Assembly (NCBI GenBank): GCA_002509495.1
Contig: DAEV01000122.1
Span: forward strand, 3,201-10,543
Reading direction: 5' to 3'
Source: Methanolinea sp. UBA473
GTDB lineage: Archaea; Halobacteriota; Methanomicrobia; Methanomicrobiales; Methanospirillaceae
Length of the DNA stretch: 7,343 nucleotides
Position numbers and translations under genes: made by a program. This document shows positions 1-6,296 of the stretch, piece by piece (the first letter of the stretch is position 1; each line of letters opens with the position of its first letter). Below the pieces are notes generated by a model that saw only the letters and a program-made list of their open reading frames with translations, was not told the origin of the DNA and made no database searches.

Positions 1-78
1 CCCCCGAAGGGCGCCCCGGCGGCGGATCAGTGACTTGAACAGAAATAGGACACCTATATAACAAAAAAAGATTCCCTA
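1..78. other. Window-edge intergenic DNA, possible tail of an upstream gene
   Basis: The first ~35 bases are strongly GC-rich, unlike the AT-rich stretch that follows. All three plus-strand frames are open from base 1, with stops at 31-33, 36-38 and 59-61. The C-terminal tail of a plus-strand gene that begins outside the window is therefore possible, but the frame cannot be chosen. A short perfect dyad, ATAGG-ACA-CCTAT, lies at 45-57. The rest is the convergent spacer that holds the oligo-T terminator of the minus-strand gene at 79-432. No family can be recognised from so few codons. Confidence 0.25.
62..70 (-). terminator. Oligo-T terminator after the small secreted-protein gene
   Basis: On the minus strand, nine bases after the TAA stop (79-81), there is a run of seven T (63-69) within CTTTTTTTG. 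Archaeal RNA polymerase commonly terminates at such oligo-T tracts without needing a stem-loop. A small dyad (45-57) lies just beyond it. The assignment rests on position and composition only. Confidence 0.45.
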
Positions 79-432
79 TTAAGATATAGCACTGTTGTAT
101 CTAAACTGGACATTCATACCGTAAATAATGCCTGATGCACTTATCCTTTGGTTATAACTGAGAGAGGATGTCTGGATCCCAGACCTACCTTCATTAAGGT
201 TCGCCCTGAAGAATGCATTAGCGGTCCCGATCGCCTCATTGACCTGCATGTTGTAGCCCGTTTCGACAGGAGAATCTCCCACGAACCTGCTACCGACGCT
301 GGAAGTCAATACTCCCTTACTCCCTGTGAAGGACGATCCCGATTCGACCATATTACAATAATCTGCAAGAACGGGTGTACTCAACAATAATGCACCGAGT
401 ACGATGAATAAAACGTATGATACGATCTTCAT
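79..432 (-). CDS. Small secreted protein of unknown function (signal peptide)
   Basis: This is a 117-residue protein that I do not recognise. The frame is open up to 561, but ATG 430-432 is chosen. It is preceded by AGGTGG four bases upstream, and translation from it gives a clean Sec signal peptide: MKIVSYV, a hydrophobic core to about residue 19, then PVLA and predicted cleavage before D24. Upstream codons would give a charged, non-signal N-terminus. The mature part is about 94 residues, rich in Ser, Gly, Asn and Tyr. It has one Cys (C26, third residue after cleavage) and alternating polar/hydrophobic stretches near the C-terminus (SGIIYGMNVQFRYN), suggesting beta strands. There is no lipobox, no further membrane segment and no catalytic motif. 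It is probably exported and may associate with the cell surface. It stands alone, divergent from the TPR lipoprotein gene, in AT-rich DNA. A lineage-specific or horizontally acquired gene would fit, but this is inference. Confidence 0.7.
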   Translation of the reverse strand: MKIVSYVLFIVLGALLLSTPVLADYCNMVESGSSFTGSKGVLTSSVGSRFVGDSPVETGYNMQVNEAIGTANAFFRANLNEGRSGIQTSSLSYNQRISASGIIYGMNVQFRYNSAIS

Positions 433-471
433 GTATCCACCTGTATAGTTACGAATATCTTCCTCTTTTAA

Positions 472-478
472 CTTAAAA
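472..478 (-). promoter_or_regulatory. Candidate TATA box for the small secreted-protein gene
   Basis: The minus strand reads TTTTAAG here, about 40-46 bases upstream of the ATG at 432. Initiation about 25 bases downstream would give a leader of roughly 15-20 nt that includes the AGGTGG ribosome-binding site at 437-442. A second A/T-rich candidate (AAAAAAATAG) lies further upstream at about 508-517, so the choice is not certain. Confidence 0.35.
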
Positions 479-542
479 TCTTTTCGCAGAAATGCACCCC
501 TTTTTCTATTTTTTTGGCATTCTACCAGCCGGTTGAACGATA

Positions 543-556
543 GATCCGAATGGATC
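543..556. repeat. Small inverted repeat in the divergent promoter region (possible operator)
   Basis: GATCC-GAAT-GGATC forms a perfect 5-bp dyad with a 4-base spacer. It ends nine bases upstream of the TTTATA box of the TPR lipoprotein gene, inside the 161-bp region between divergent genes. The position would suit an activator or repressor site, but a dyad this short can occur by chance. Confidence 0.2.
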
Positions 557-564
557 CACATATG

Positions 565-570
565 TTTATA
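565..570 (+). promoter_or_regulatory. TATA box of the TPR lipoprotein gene (probably leaderless mRNA)
   Basis: TTTATA matches the archaeal TATA consensus and starts 29 bases before the ATG at 594. The usual distance of about 25-27 bases from box centre to start site puts transcription initiation within a few bases of that ATG. The bases before the ATG (AAACAAGATGGG) contain no Shine-Dalgarno, which fits a leaderless or nearly leaderless transcript. Confidence 0.55.
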
Positions 571-593
571 GAATGTAAAAGAAACAAGATGGG

Positions 594-2573
594 ATGAATT
601 ACCCTCTGGCAGGTGCCCTTGCGGTACTGGTCCTGGTCCTCTTTGCTTCCTTTTCGGGTTGTCTCACCGAACAACCGGAGGATCTGCTCCAGAAAGCCAG
701 GGTGTCCCAGACCCGGGGGAACTACAGCGAATCACTTGCACTTTACGACAGGGTATTGTCCCTCGATGCAAACAACAGTGCTGCATGGGCGGGAAGAGGG
801 GAAGTGCTGGAGAAGATGGGGGAAACGGACGAGGCCCTGAAGTCCTATGACCGGTCGCTCCTCCTCAATCCCCAGACTCCCGAGATATGGATACATCTCG
901 GAGATCTTCTATTTTCTGCAAATCGATCAAAGGAGTCGGTAATGGCCTACGAGAAGGCCATTGCCATTGAACCGAATTCCACCATGGCATGGAACGGCCG
1001 GGGCCAGGCACTCGTCCGCCTGGGTCAGTACGAGAAAGCTTCGGAATCCTTCGATAGCGCATTACGCACCAACGCAAGTTATGCCCCTGCTGCAAAGAAT
1101 CTGGGGGATGTTCTTGCTGCCTTAAACAAGTACGAAGAGGCCCTGCACGCATACAATGCAGCTCTGGAAATCGATCAGACATATGCAGAGGCTTCAGAGG
1201 AAAAAGGTAATATATACAACCTCTTTGGGAGATATGACGAAGCATTGAAGGCGTATGAGTATGCCCTTCAATACCTGCCCAACAACACGGCCCTCCTTTC
1301 CAGCAAGGCCGTCACCTTGAACAGCATGGGAAGGTACGGGGAAGCGATCCGGGTTTATGACCAGATCCTGGAGCAGAACCCGGACAACGCCACATTCCTG
1401 GCCTACAAAGGCTTTGCATACAACAATATGGGCAATTTTGAGGCTTCTTTGCTGGCTTCCGAACAGGCTCTCGAACAGGACCCCTCAAATTCCATTGCAT
1501 GGAACAACAAGGGCTTTGCCTTGAACAACCTCGGCCAGTACGACAGGGCAGTCGGGGCCTATACGAATGCGCTGAATATCACCCCGGACAATGTTGCTGC
1601 GCTGACGAACCGCGGATTTGCACTGATAAGCCTGGGAAGGCCCAAAGAGGCAATCAATGACCTGGCCCGGGCTACAACCCTGGACCCCGGCCTTTCATCT
1701 GCCTGGACCTATAAGGCACTTGCAGAGAACCGTCTCAACATGTACCGGAAGAGCCTGGAAGATGTGAACCGGGCAATCGAACTGGATCCGAACAACTACT
1801 TTGCATGGTCCACAAGGGGGATGGCCGAGACCGGCCTCGGTAAGTATGATGATGCGATCATCTCCTTCGACCGTGCATTAAAGATCAACAGTAACTCATC
1901 AAGTATCTGGCTGAACAAGGGAATTGCACTTCAAAACTCGAACCGGCCGAATGAGGCCCTGGATGCATTCAATAATGCCCTTTCGGTGGATCCCAACAAT
2001 ACCGCAGCATGGACGTACAAAGTATATACCCTGCGGAGCCTTGGCAGGGGGCAGGAAACGATCATCGCGTATAACAAGGAACTGCGGGCTAATCCAGATA
2101 ACCCCGTCGCTCTCATGAACAAGGCATACGCATTCACCCAGTTGAGACAGTACGATGAATCCATACCCCTGTATGATAAAGTACTCGCGATAAGTCCAAA
2201 CCGGACAGATGTACTTATTTTAAAGGGATACTCCCAATTGAGCCTTGGAAATTACCCTGGTGCTTCCAAAACCTATGACAGGGTACTGGCAATCGAACCC
2301 AATAATACGGAGGCCCGACTGATTAAAGGACTCCTGTACTATCGATCGGGAGAGTTTGAACGATCTCTTGCGACGTACGATGCGATTATAACGTTCAATC
2401 CCGATAATTCCCAGGTCTGGACCAACAGGGGATACGTGCTTTCCAAACTGGGGAGAGTGACGGACGCCATCAAATCCTTTGATAAGGCTCTTGCACTCGA
2501 TCCATCCAATTATGAGGCAAGGTCCGGGAGGATCTCAGCGATCCGGATCAACTGGCCTTCCTACCGGCCCTGA
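594..2573 (+). CDS. Surface lipoprotein with 18 tandem TPR repeats
   Basis: This 659-residue protein starts with a hydrophobic signal segment (residues 3-20) ending in a lipobox, FSGC, with C23 as the predicted lipidated residue. It should be anchored on the outer face of the membrane. Residues 28-639 divide exactly into 18 TPR units of 34 residues with no insertion or deletion. Each shows the usual pattern: W/L near position 4, G-Y/A at 8-11, G-x-Y-x-E-A in the middle, A-L-x-x-x-P at the end. A 20-residue tail rich in Arg and Pro follows. TPR superhelices bind peptides or partner proteins; nothing shows an enzymatic domain. N-x-S/T sequons recur at the joints between units (PNNT type), suggesting a glycosylated surface scaffold. 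It is monocistronic: its promoter lies just upstream, and it converges on thiL with 13 bp between stops. The partner is unknown. The repeat and lipoprotein calls are firm; the scaffold role is inferred. Confidence 0.93.
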   Translation: MNYPLAGALAVLVLVLFASFSGCLTEQPEDLLQKARVSQTRGNYSESLALYDRVLSLDANNSAAWAGRGEVLEKMGETDEALKSYDRSLLLNPQTPEIWIHLGDLLFSANRSKESVMAYEKAIAIEPNSTMAWNGRGQALVRLGQYEKASESFDSALRTNASYAPAAKNLGDVLAALNKYEEALHAYNAALEIDQTYAEASEEKGNIYNLFGRYDEALKAYEYALQYLPNNTALLSSKAVTLNSMGRYGEAIRVYDQILEQNPDNATFLAYKGFAYNNMGNFEASLLASEQALEQDPSNSIAWNNKGFALNNLGQYDRAVGAYTNALNITPDNVAALTNRGFALISLGRPKEAINDLARATTLDPGLSSAWTYKALAENRLNMYRKSLEDVNRAIELDPNNYFAWSTRGMAETGLGKYDDAIISFDRALKINSNSSSIWLNKGIALQNSNRPNEALDAFNNALSVDPNNTAAWTYKVYTLRSLGRGQETIIAYNKELRANPDNPVALMNKAYAFTQLRQYDESIPLYDKVLAISPNRTDVLILKGYSQLSLGNYPGASKTYDRVLAIEPNNTEARLIKGLLYYRSGEFERSLATYDAIITFNPDNSQVWTNRGYVLSKLGRVTDAIKSFDKALALDPSNYEARSGRISAIRINWPSYRP

Positions 2574-2586
2574 GCACCCGGATTTT
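2574..2586. terminator. Short convergent spacer, possible shared terminator
   Basis: Only 13 bases separate the TGA of the TPR gene (2571-2573) from the TGA of thiL (2587-2589). The spacer ends in a short T run on the plus strand (2583-2587), which could act as a weak archaeal terminator for the TPR gene. No T run is visible in the spacer for the thiL direction, so transcripts from the two sides probably overlap at their 3' ends. Confidence 0.3.
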
Positions 2587-3444
2587 TCAGCTCCAATCAT
2601 GCTGATATCCCTCAATTTCTACGATCTCCCCATCGACACGCACCGCCTGATCAAGGATTACCTTCCCGATGATAGTAAAGTCCACCTCATCCGGAGGGGG
2701 GCTGCCAGGGGGAAAAGTGAATAGTAGCAAATAGTCCCCCCCTCCCGTTAGCGCGTAGTGCCGGGATAATTCCACCGGAAGTCCCCCGATAAGAGGAAGT
2801 CTTCCTGTTTCGATCTCATACCCGCAGGGATTTGCTTCCAGAAGGTCATAGAGGGACACAATCAGTCCGTCGCTTACGTCCATCATGGAGGTTACCCCCG
2901 ATCGGGCCAGAATCCGGCCTTCTCTGACCCTGGGCCAGGGTTCAAAGAGCACCTTGTCATACTGGTGATATCCGTCCAGTGCAGCCTGAGCCCTCCCCGG
3001 GATTCCCACGATACCGATCAGGTCGCCTGGTCGTGAGCCGGATCTCCGGACAGGATTTCGGGCGGCTCCCAGGCCCGAGCTGACCAGGGTCAGTTCCCGG
3101 TGGTGATCGAGATCCCCCCCGGAAAACCGGGTTCCGAATGTATCGCAGCATTCCTTGGCTCCCCGCAGAATGTCAAGAAGACGCGATGCTTTATCCAGTC
3201 CCACGGCCAGGAGGATGTCCCAGGGATCCGCACCCATCGCAGCAATATCTGAGAGCGTGACCGCCACGCTCATCCACCCGATCTGGCGGTCTGTGATGCC
3301 CTCCGGAAAATCCGTGGATTCGTGGAGCATATCCGTCGATGCCACCAGAAACGTATCCCCGCAGGGGATCACAGCACAATCGTCCAGGACAGATTCCCTT
3401 CCGATGACCTGCATCACTATTTTTCGCAGAGCCCGTTCATCCAA
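2587..3444 (-). CDS. thiL: Thiamine-monophosphate kinase ThiL
   Basis: ThiL phosphorylates thiamine monophosphate with ATP to give thiamine diphosphate, the cofactor form. It acts in the cytoplasm. This protein has 285 residues, slightly shorter than the ~325 of bacterial ThiL, and carries the AIR-synthase-fold signatures in order: DD at 21-22, STDML at 36-40, SDIAAMGADP at 65-74, SGGD at 108-111, RSGSRPGD at 134-141, MDVSDGL at 188-194 and GGGDYLLLFT at 234-243. The last differs from the common GGEDYELLFT by E-to-G and E-to-L changes; the acidic metal-binding residues elsewhere are present. The start is TTG (3442-3444): no in-frame ATG occurs before residue 11, and AGGAG sits ten bases upstream inside the end of the DUF460 gene. 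The two genes overlap by 8 bp, so translation is probably coupled. It is the last gene of the rio2-DUF460-thiL operon. Assignment is strong; activity has to be inferred from motifs. Confidence 0.9.
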   Translation of the reverse strand: MDERALRKIVMQVIGRESVLDDCAVIPCGDTFLVASTDMLHESTDFPEGITDRQIGWMSVAVTLSDIAAMGADPWDILLAVGLDKASRLLDILRGAKECCDTFGTRFSGGDLDHHRELTLVSSGLGAARNPVRRSGSRPGDLIGIVGIPGRAQAALDGYHQYDKVLFEPWPRVREGRILARSGVTSMMDVSDGLIVSLYDLLEANPCGYEIETGRLPLIGGLPVELSRHYALTGGGDYLLLFTFPPGSPPPDEVDFTIIGKVILDQAVRVDGEIVEIEGYQHDWS

Positions 3445-5389
3445 TTCTTTTCATCTCCTTTCCGCGTTCGCTCCGGTACTCCTGGAAAATATGCTCGAGC
3501 ATCCTTCTCTTCTTCTCCTTTTCGGTCTCCCTCTCGGCCTCCCTGAAATGGGAAAGTGCATTCCGGATCAGGGCCGGATCTGCAACACCGAGTTTCCCTT
3601 TCACCACCGCACCGACTTCCCAGGAGGTGAGGAGAGGCAGTCCGATCTCTAAAAAGACGGCCGCAAGAGAAGGGTCCGGGAATTCCCCCTCGGGCCGTCC
3701 TACCACCACCCCGAGGACTCCCGCCACGGCAAGGTCTTTCACAGCATTCTTGCCCCATCCTTCGATCCGGTGCACATAAAGAAGGTCCTCCTCACGGATC
3801 CCCATCTCGTCATCGAGTGATTTTATTCCCTCCCTGGTGAGTGATGGGAGGACTTTCAAGGGGACGGTCTCGCCTGCCAGGAGGGCTTCATCAAACTCTT
3901 TCATGCGGGCAATCCGTCTTTTCAGGGCCTGGATGACTCGTTCCTCCTTTCGGAACCTCTTTTTGAGGTTCTGGATGATCACATCCCTCCTGGTGATCTC
4001 GGTATCCAGTCTGACCTTCCTCTCGTGTTGGGAGCGGATCTTCTGGATACGGGACTCAAGCCTCTGGATCTGCTGGTCGCGTTTCTGGAGATCCCCCTGC
4101 AGGTCCTGGACGAGGGCCCGGAGTCGTTTTACCATCCCGTCCAGGATTCGCACCCTTTCATCCGTTTTTACGTCGATTTCGACCGCTGGGACCTCCGATC
4201 CGGCAGGGGCGGGTTTCTCCCTCATCTCCGTAAGGACCTGATCGAGAGAGAGTCCGCGGATGATCCCTGCCTTGACTTCCTCGAGATCCACCCCCGGCGG
4301 GACTCTTTTTACAAGGTTCTGGAACTTGTTCCGATAGGTCCGATATGCATCGAGAGCTGCTGCAAGGGCGTCCCGTTCATGGTCGTTCTGATACCGGTAC
4401 GGCGCGGAGAGACCCATCTTCGTCTCGACACTCATATCCTGGCGGGGGGAATAAGCCACCCCCGAAAAGGCCCTCTTAATCTTCTCGACGGAGTAGGGCA
4501 TCTCGTGAACATCCGAGGCGACCACCAGCGGTTTCCCCACCCGGTACAGCGCCTCGATCACACCCGACATCGACATCTGCCGGGAACTCTCCAGGTGGAG
4601 CAGGTTCCCTTCGAGATCCAGAGCTGCGATCGCGGTGGTGGTTCCCGGATCGATGCCGACCACAAGGTAACGCGGCTTCCCGGTGAGCGGCCGGAACCGG
4701 ATCCGATCCAGTTTCTTGCCCGTGATGCGGACCTGCACATCCGCTCCCCGATAGGTGGTAACAGGGACCTGGTCTCTCGGTGCAAAGACCTGGAATGAGA
4801 CCCTGCTGCATCCTCCAAAGGCACGTGTCTCCTTTTTATCGTATTTCAGGTTATCCGCCACGAGCTGCATCTCGATCTCGCGCCCTTTCTGCTGCACTGC
4901 CCCGTGAATCTTCCTTACGTACCTGTTCTGGCTCCACCCACCCTTTCCAGGAGACCGGTGCCTGCTCACCACCACTTCGCTCGTGTTCTCGAAGGCGATT
5001 ACCTCTGCCCCCGCACCGAGAGCGGCCACTCTCGCGATGGTGCGGGCCTCATCGAAGGGATCGAACCGGTTGAAACTGATGTTGAACCTGCTGGCTACTT
5101 TCGCAAGAGACTCCTTTCGCTCGCCGCCGGTCACCTGAACGAGACGTACCGAAGGAGGGAGGGCCTGGAGAAAAGAGAACAGATCGTGTTGATCCACCGC
5201 GATCTCCTGGAGACTGTCAACCGCAAGGATATCGGGCCTCTCCGAGGAGAGAACCCGGAAGAGCCTGAAGGCAGATACCTCTGTTTCAGAGGTTATTTCA
5301 TTGCCTTCCAGTTTCACCAGTGCATACATAGGGCGACGTGTCCTGGACCTGACCGATCCCTTGATCACATCGATCCCGAATACCCTCAT
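3437..5389 (-). CDS. DUF460 (COG2433-type) RNase H-fold protein with coiled coil
   Basis: This 650-residue archaeal protein matches what I recall of the DUF460 family, described as possible RuvC/YqgF-like nucleases; the substrate is unknown. Regions visible: residues 1-~135, a probable degenerate RNase H-like unit (FGID at 4-7, ILAVDS at 54-59); ~136-235, a basic region with a GKGGWSQNRY loop at 148-157; ~241-352, the main RNase H-like domain with VGIDPGTT (D247), VVASDV (D293) and DHERDALAAALDAY (D336, D340) as likely metal ligands; ~405-500, a long charged coiled coil; ~505-650, a C-terminal domain with YVHRIEGWGKNAV and a Lys/Glu-rich end. The frame is open up to 5518, but ATG 5387-5389 is chosen: it overlaps the rio2 stop as ATGA, has AAGG and GAAGGGAT just upstream, and begins MRVFGID directly at the first predicted strand. 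Middle gene of the operon. Context with RIO2 suggests a role near ribosome or RNA metabolism (inference). Confidence 0.9.
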   Translation of the reverse strand: MRVFGIDVIKGSVRSRTRRPMYALVKLEGNEITSETEVSAFRLFRVLSSERPDILAVDSLQEIAVDQHDLFSFLQALPPSVRLVQVTGGERKESLAKVASRFNISFNRFDPFDEARTIARVAALGAGAEVIAFENTSEVVVSRHRSPGKGGWSQNRYVRKIHGAVQQKGREIEMQLVADNLKYDKKETRAFGGCSRVSFQVFAPRDQVPVTTYRGADVQVRITGKKLDRIRFRPLTGKPRYLVVGIDPGTTTAIAALDLEGNLLHLESSRQMSMSGVIEALYRVGKPLVVASDVHEMPYSVEKIKRAFSGVAYSPRQDMSVETKMGLSAPYRYQNDHERDALAAALDAYRTYRNKFQNLVKRVPPGVDLEEVKAGIIRGLSLDQVLTEMREKPAPAGSEVPAVEIDVKTDERVRILDGMVKRLRALVQDLQGDLQKRDQQIQRLESRIQKIRSQHERKVRLDTEITRRDVIIQNLKKRFRKEERVIQALKRRIARMKEFDEALLAGETVPLKVLPSLTREGIKSLDDEMGIREEDLLYVHRIEGWGKNAVKDLAVAGVLGVVVGRPEGEFPDPSLAAVFLEIGLPLLTSWEVGAVVKGKLGVADPALIRNALSHFREAERETEKEKKRRMLEHIFQEYRSERGKEMKRIG

Positions 5390-6243
5390 GTCCTTATCCC
5401 TTCCAGCACTTCGCGGGGATCTACCCGAAGGGAATACTTGCGCTGGAAGTATTTCGTTATATTCTCCAGATCCCGGGCCAGGATCTCCATAGCGTTGGGG
5501 TGATCCGGGGAGACCCACTGGGGCCAGTCGATCAACACCACGCGATCGCCATCCAGCATCACGTTGAACTCAGAGAGATCCGCGTGGATCACACCTACCT
5601 CGTAAGCCACCCGGATGTTCCTCAGGATCTCCTCAAAGACCCCTTCCGGATCCTCGAGTATGCAGCGGTTTAGATTCACACCAGGTATGAATTCCATGAC
5701 AACGACATTCCGGTTCCGATCGATCCCCAGGGGAGCCTGGACCCGTGGGTGTAGTCTGGCGAGGGCGGTGTATTCACGTTCTGCAGAGGACTGGGATGCA
5801 AAGATCCATGGACAGTGTCCCTCATCCCCCATGTATTCCCGCGAGACCCTGACTGTCTGGAAAGAGCGCTGGCCTACGTGATGAAACTTCAGCGCCACCT
5901 GGCCAAGGCCCAGGGCTTCGTATACCACCGATTCTTTTCCTTCGCCGATCTGGCATCCGAGTGCTTTCACCACCCCTTTCCGGGTGAGTGAAAGAAGGGC
6001 GAGAGCATCGTATCCCAGGAAGACAAGGGAATACCCTTCGTAGGGTACCGTATCATACCGGACCATGCCGACATCCATAAGCCGGCCCAGGCGGTAGAGA
6101 ACCTCTGATTCGGAGAGATTGATGGTTCTTCGGATCAGGTCCAGGGGAACCCAGCGATGGGTACGCATCAGGCGTTCGAGGATATGCAGGATGCGAATCT
6201 CATACTTGTGCAGCTGCCGGATGTCCTCGGCAGAAATCGCCAT
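5386..6243 (-). CDS. rio2: RIO2 atypical serine/threonine kinase/ATPase
   Basis: RIO2 is a conserved archaeal and eukaryotic factor that acts late in small ribosomal subunit maturation, mainly as an ATPase on the pre-40S/30S particle. At 285 residues the length suits archaeal RIO2. Residues 1-~90 form the RIO2-specific winged-helix domain (MAISAEDIRQLHKYEIRIL). The RIO domain follows: P-loop IGEGKES at 99-105, catalytic K119 in VALKF, the RSFQTVR element at 126-132, SSAEREY at 152-158, hinge MEFIPG at 183-188, catalytic loop HADLSEFN (D222, N227) and metal-binding LIDWPQ (D239, usually IDFPQ, so F is replaced by W). All key residues are present. ATG 6241-6243 is chosen as the natural domain start. 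There is no clear Shine-Dalgarno, and a TTTATC box ~30 bases upstream fits a near-leaderless mRNA. It is the first gene of a three-gene operon, overlapping DUF460 by 4 bp, and divergent from the thiolation gene. Confidence 0.96.
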   Translation of the reverse strand: MAISAEDIRQLHKYEIRILHILERLMRTHRWVPLDLIRRTINLSESEVLYRLGRLMDVGMVRYDTVPYEGYSLVFLGYDALALLSLTRKGVVKALGCQIGEGKESVVYEALGLGQVALKFHHVGQRSFQTVRVSREYMGDEGHCPWIFASQSSAEREYTALARLHPRVQAPLGIDRNRNVVVMEFIPGVNLNRCILEDPEGVFEEILRNIRVAYEVGVIHADLSEFNVMLDGDRVVLIDWPQWVSPDHPNAMEILARDLENITKYFQRKYSLRVDPREVLEGIRT

Positions 6244-6255
6244 GTATTCTACACA

Positions 6256-6262
6256 TTTTATC
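6256..6262 (+). promoter_or_regulatory. Candidate TATA box of the tRNA thiolation gene
   Basis: TTTTATC lies 35-41 bases upstream of ATG 6297. Initiation ~25 bases downstream would fall near 6283-6285, after the in-frame ATGs at 6264 and 6270. This supports 6297 as the true start. The box sits between the two divergent genes, interleaved with the rio2 promoter. Confidence 0.4.
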
Positions 6263-6271
6263 TATGCGGAT

Positions 6272-6277
6272 GATAAA
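6272..6277 (-). promoter_or_regulatory. Candidate TATA box of the rio2 operon
   Basis: The minus strand reads TTTATC (plus strand GATAAA), centred about 32 bases upstream of the rio2 ATG at 6243. Initiation 25-27 bases downstream would give a leader of only a few bases, matching the absence of a Shine-Dalgarno before rio2. A second A/T-rich match (GATAAAAT, plus 6256-6263) is too close to the start codon to serve. Confidence 0.4.
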
Positions 6278-6287
6278 GGTTGATCTG
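6278..6287 (+). promoter_or_regulatory. Imperfect Shine-Dalgarno before the thiolation gene
   Basis: GGTTGATCT, preceded by AAA, resembles the archaeal consensus GGTGATC with one extra T, and ends about ten bases before ATG 6297. If used, it supports the downstream start; if transcription begins near 6284, as the TATA box suggests, it would be only partly transcribed. The two signals are not fully compatible. Confidence 0.25.
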
Positions 6288-6296
6288 ATACCCCTC

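Noticed and set aside
148..390. 80-codon plus-strand frame opposite the small secreted-protein gene
   Set aside because: The minus-strand gene has a ribosome-binding site and signal peptide; this frame has neither.
433..561. N-terminal extension of the small secreted protein to ATG 561
   Set aside because: It would add 43 charged residues ahead of a textbook signal peptide and bury the AGGTGG ribosome-binding site; it also overlaps the promoter region.
594..2573. DNA-level tandem repeats (CRISPR-like or satellite) within the TPR gene
   Set aside because: Periodicity of 102 bases reflects 34-residue TPR units; the nucleotide sequences of the units are well diverged, so there is no recent DNA repeat or CRISPR array.
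3155..3652. 165-codon plus-strand frame across the thiL/DUF460 junction
   Set aside because: It is antisense to two motif-supported genes; the sequence is low in recognisable features.
4025..4798. 257-codon plus-strand open frame opposite the DUF460 gene
   Set aside because: It lies wholly antisense to a strongly supported conserved gene; long antisense frames are expected in GC-rich coding DNA, and its translation shows no recognisable domain.
4904..5503. 199-codon plus-strand open frame opposite the DUF460/rio2 junction
   Set aside because: It spans the well-defined ATGA overlap of two real genes on the other strand and has an Arg/Pro/Ser-rich shadow composition.
5390..5518. N-terminal extension of the DUF460 protein to 5518
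   Set aside because: It is Gly/Pro-rich shadow sequence lying inside rio2; the ATGA-coupled start at 5389 with a ribosome-binding site fits better.
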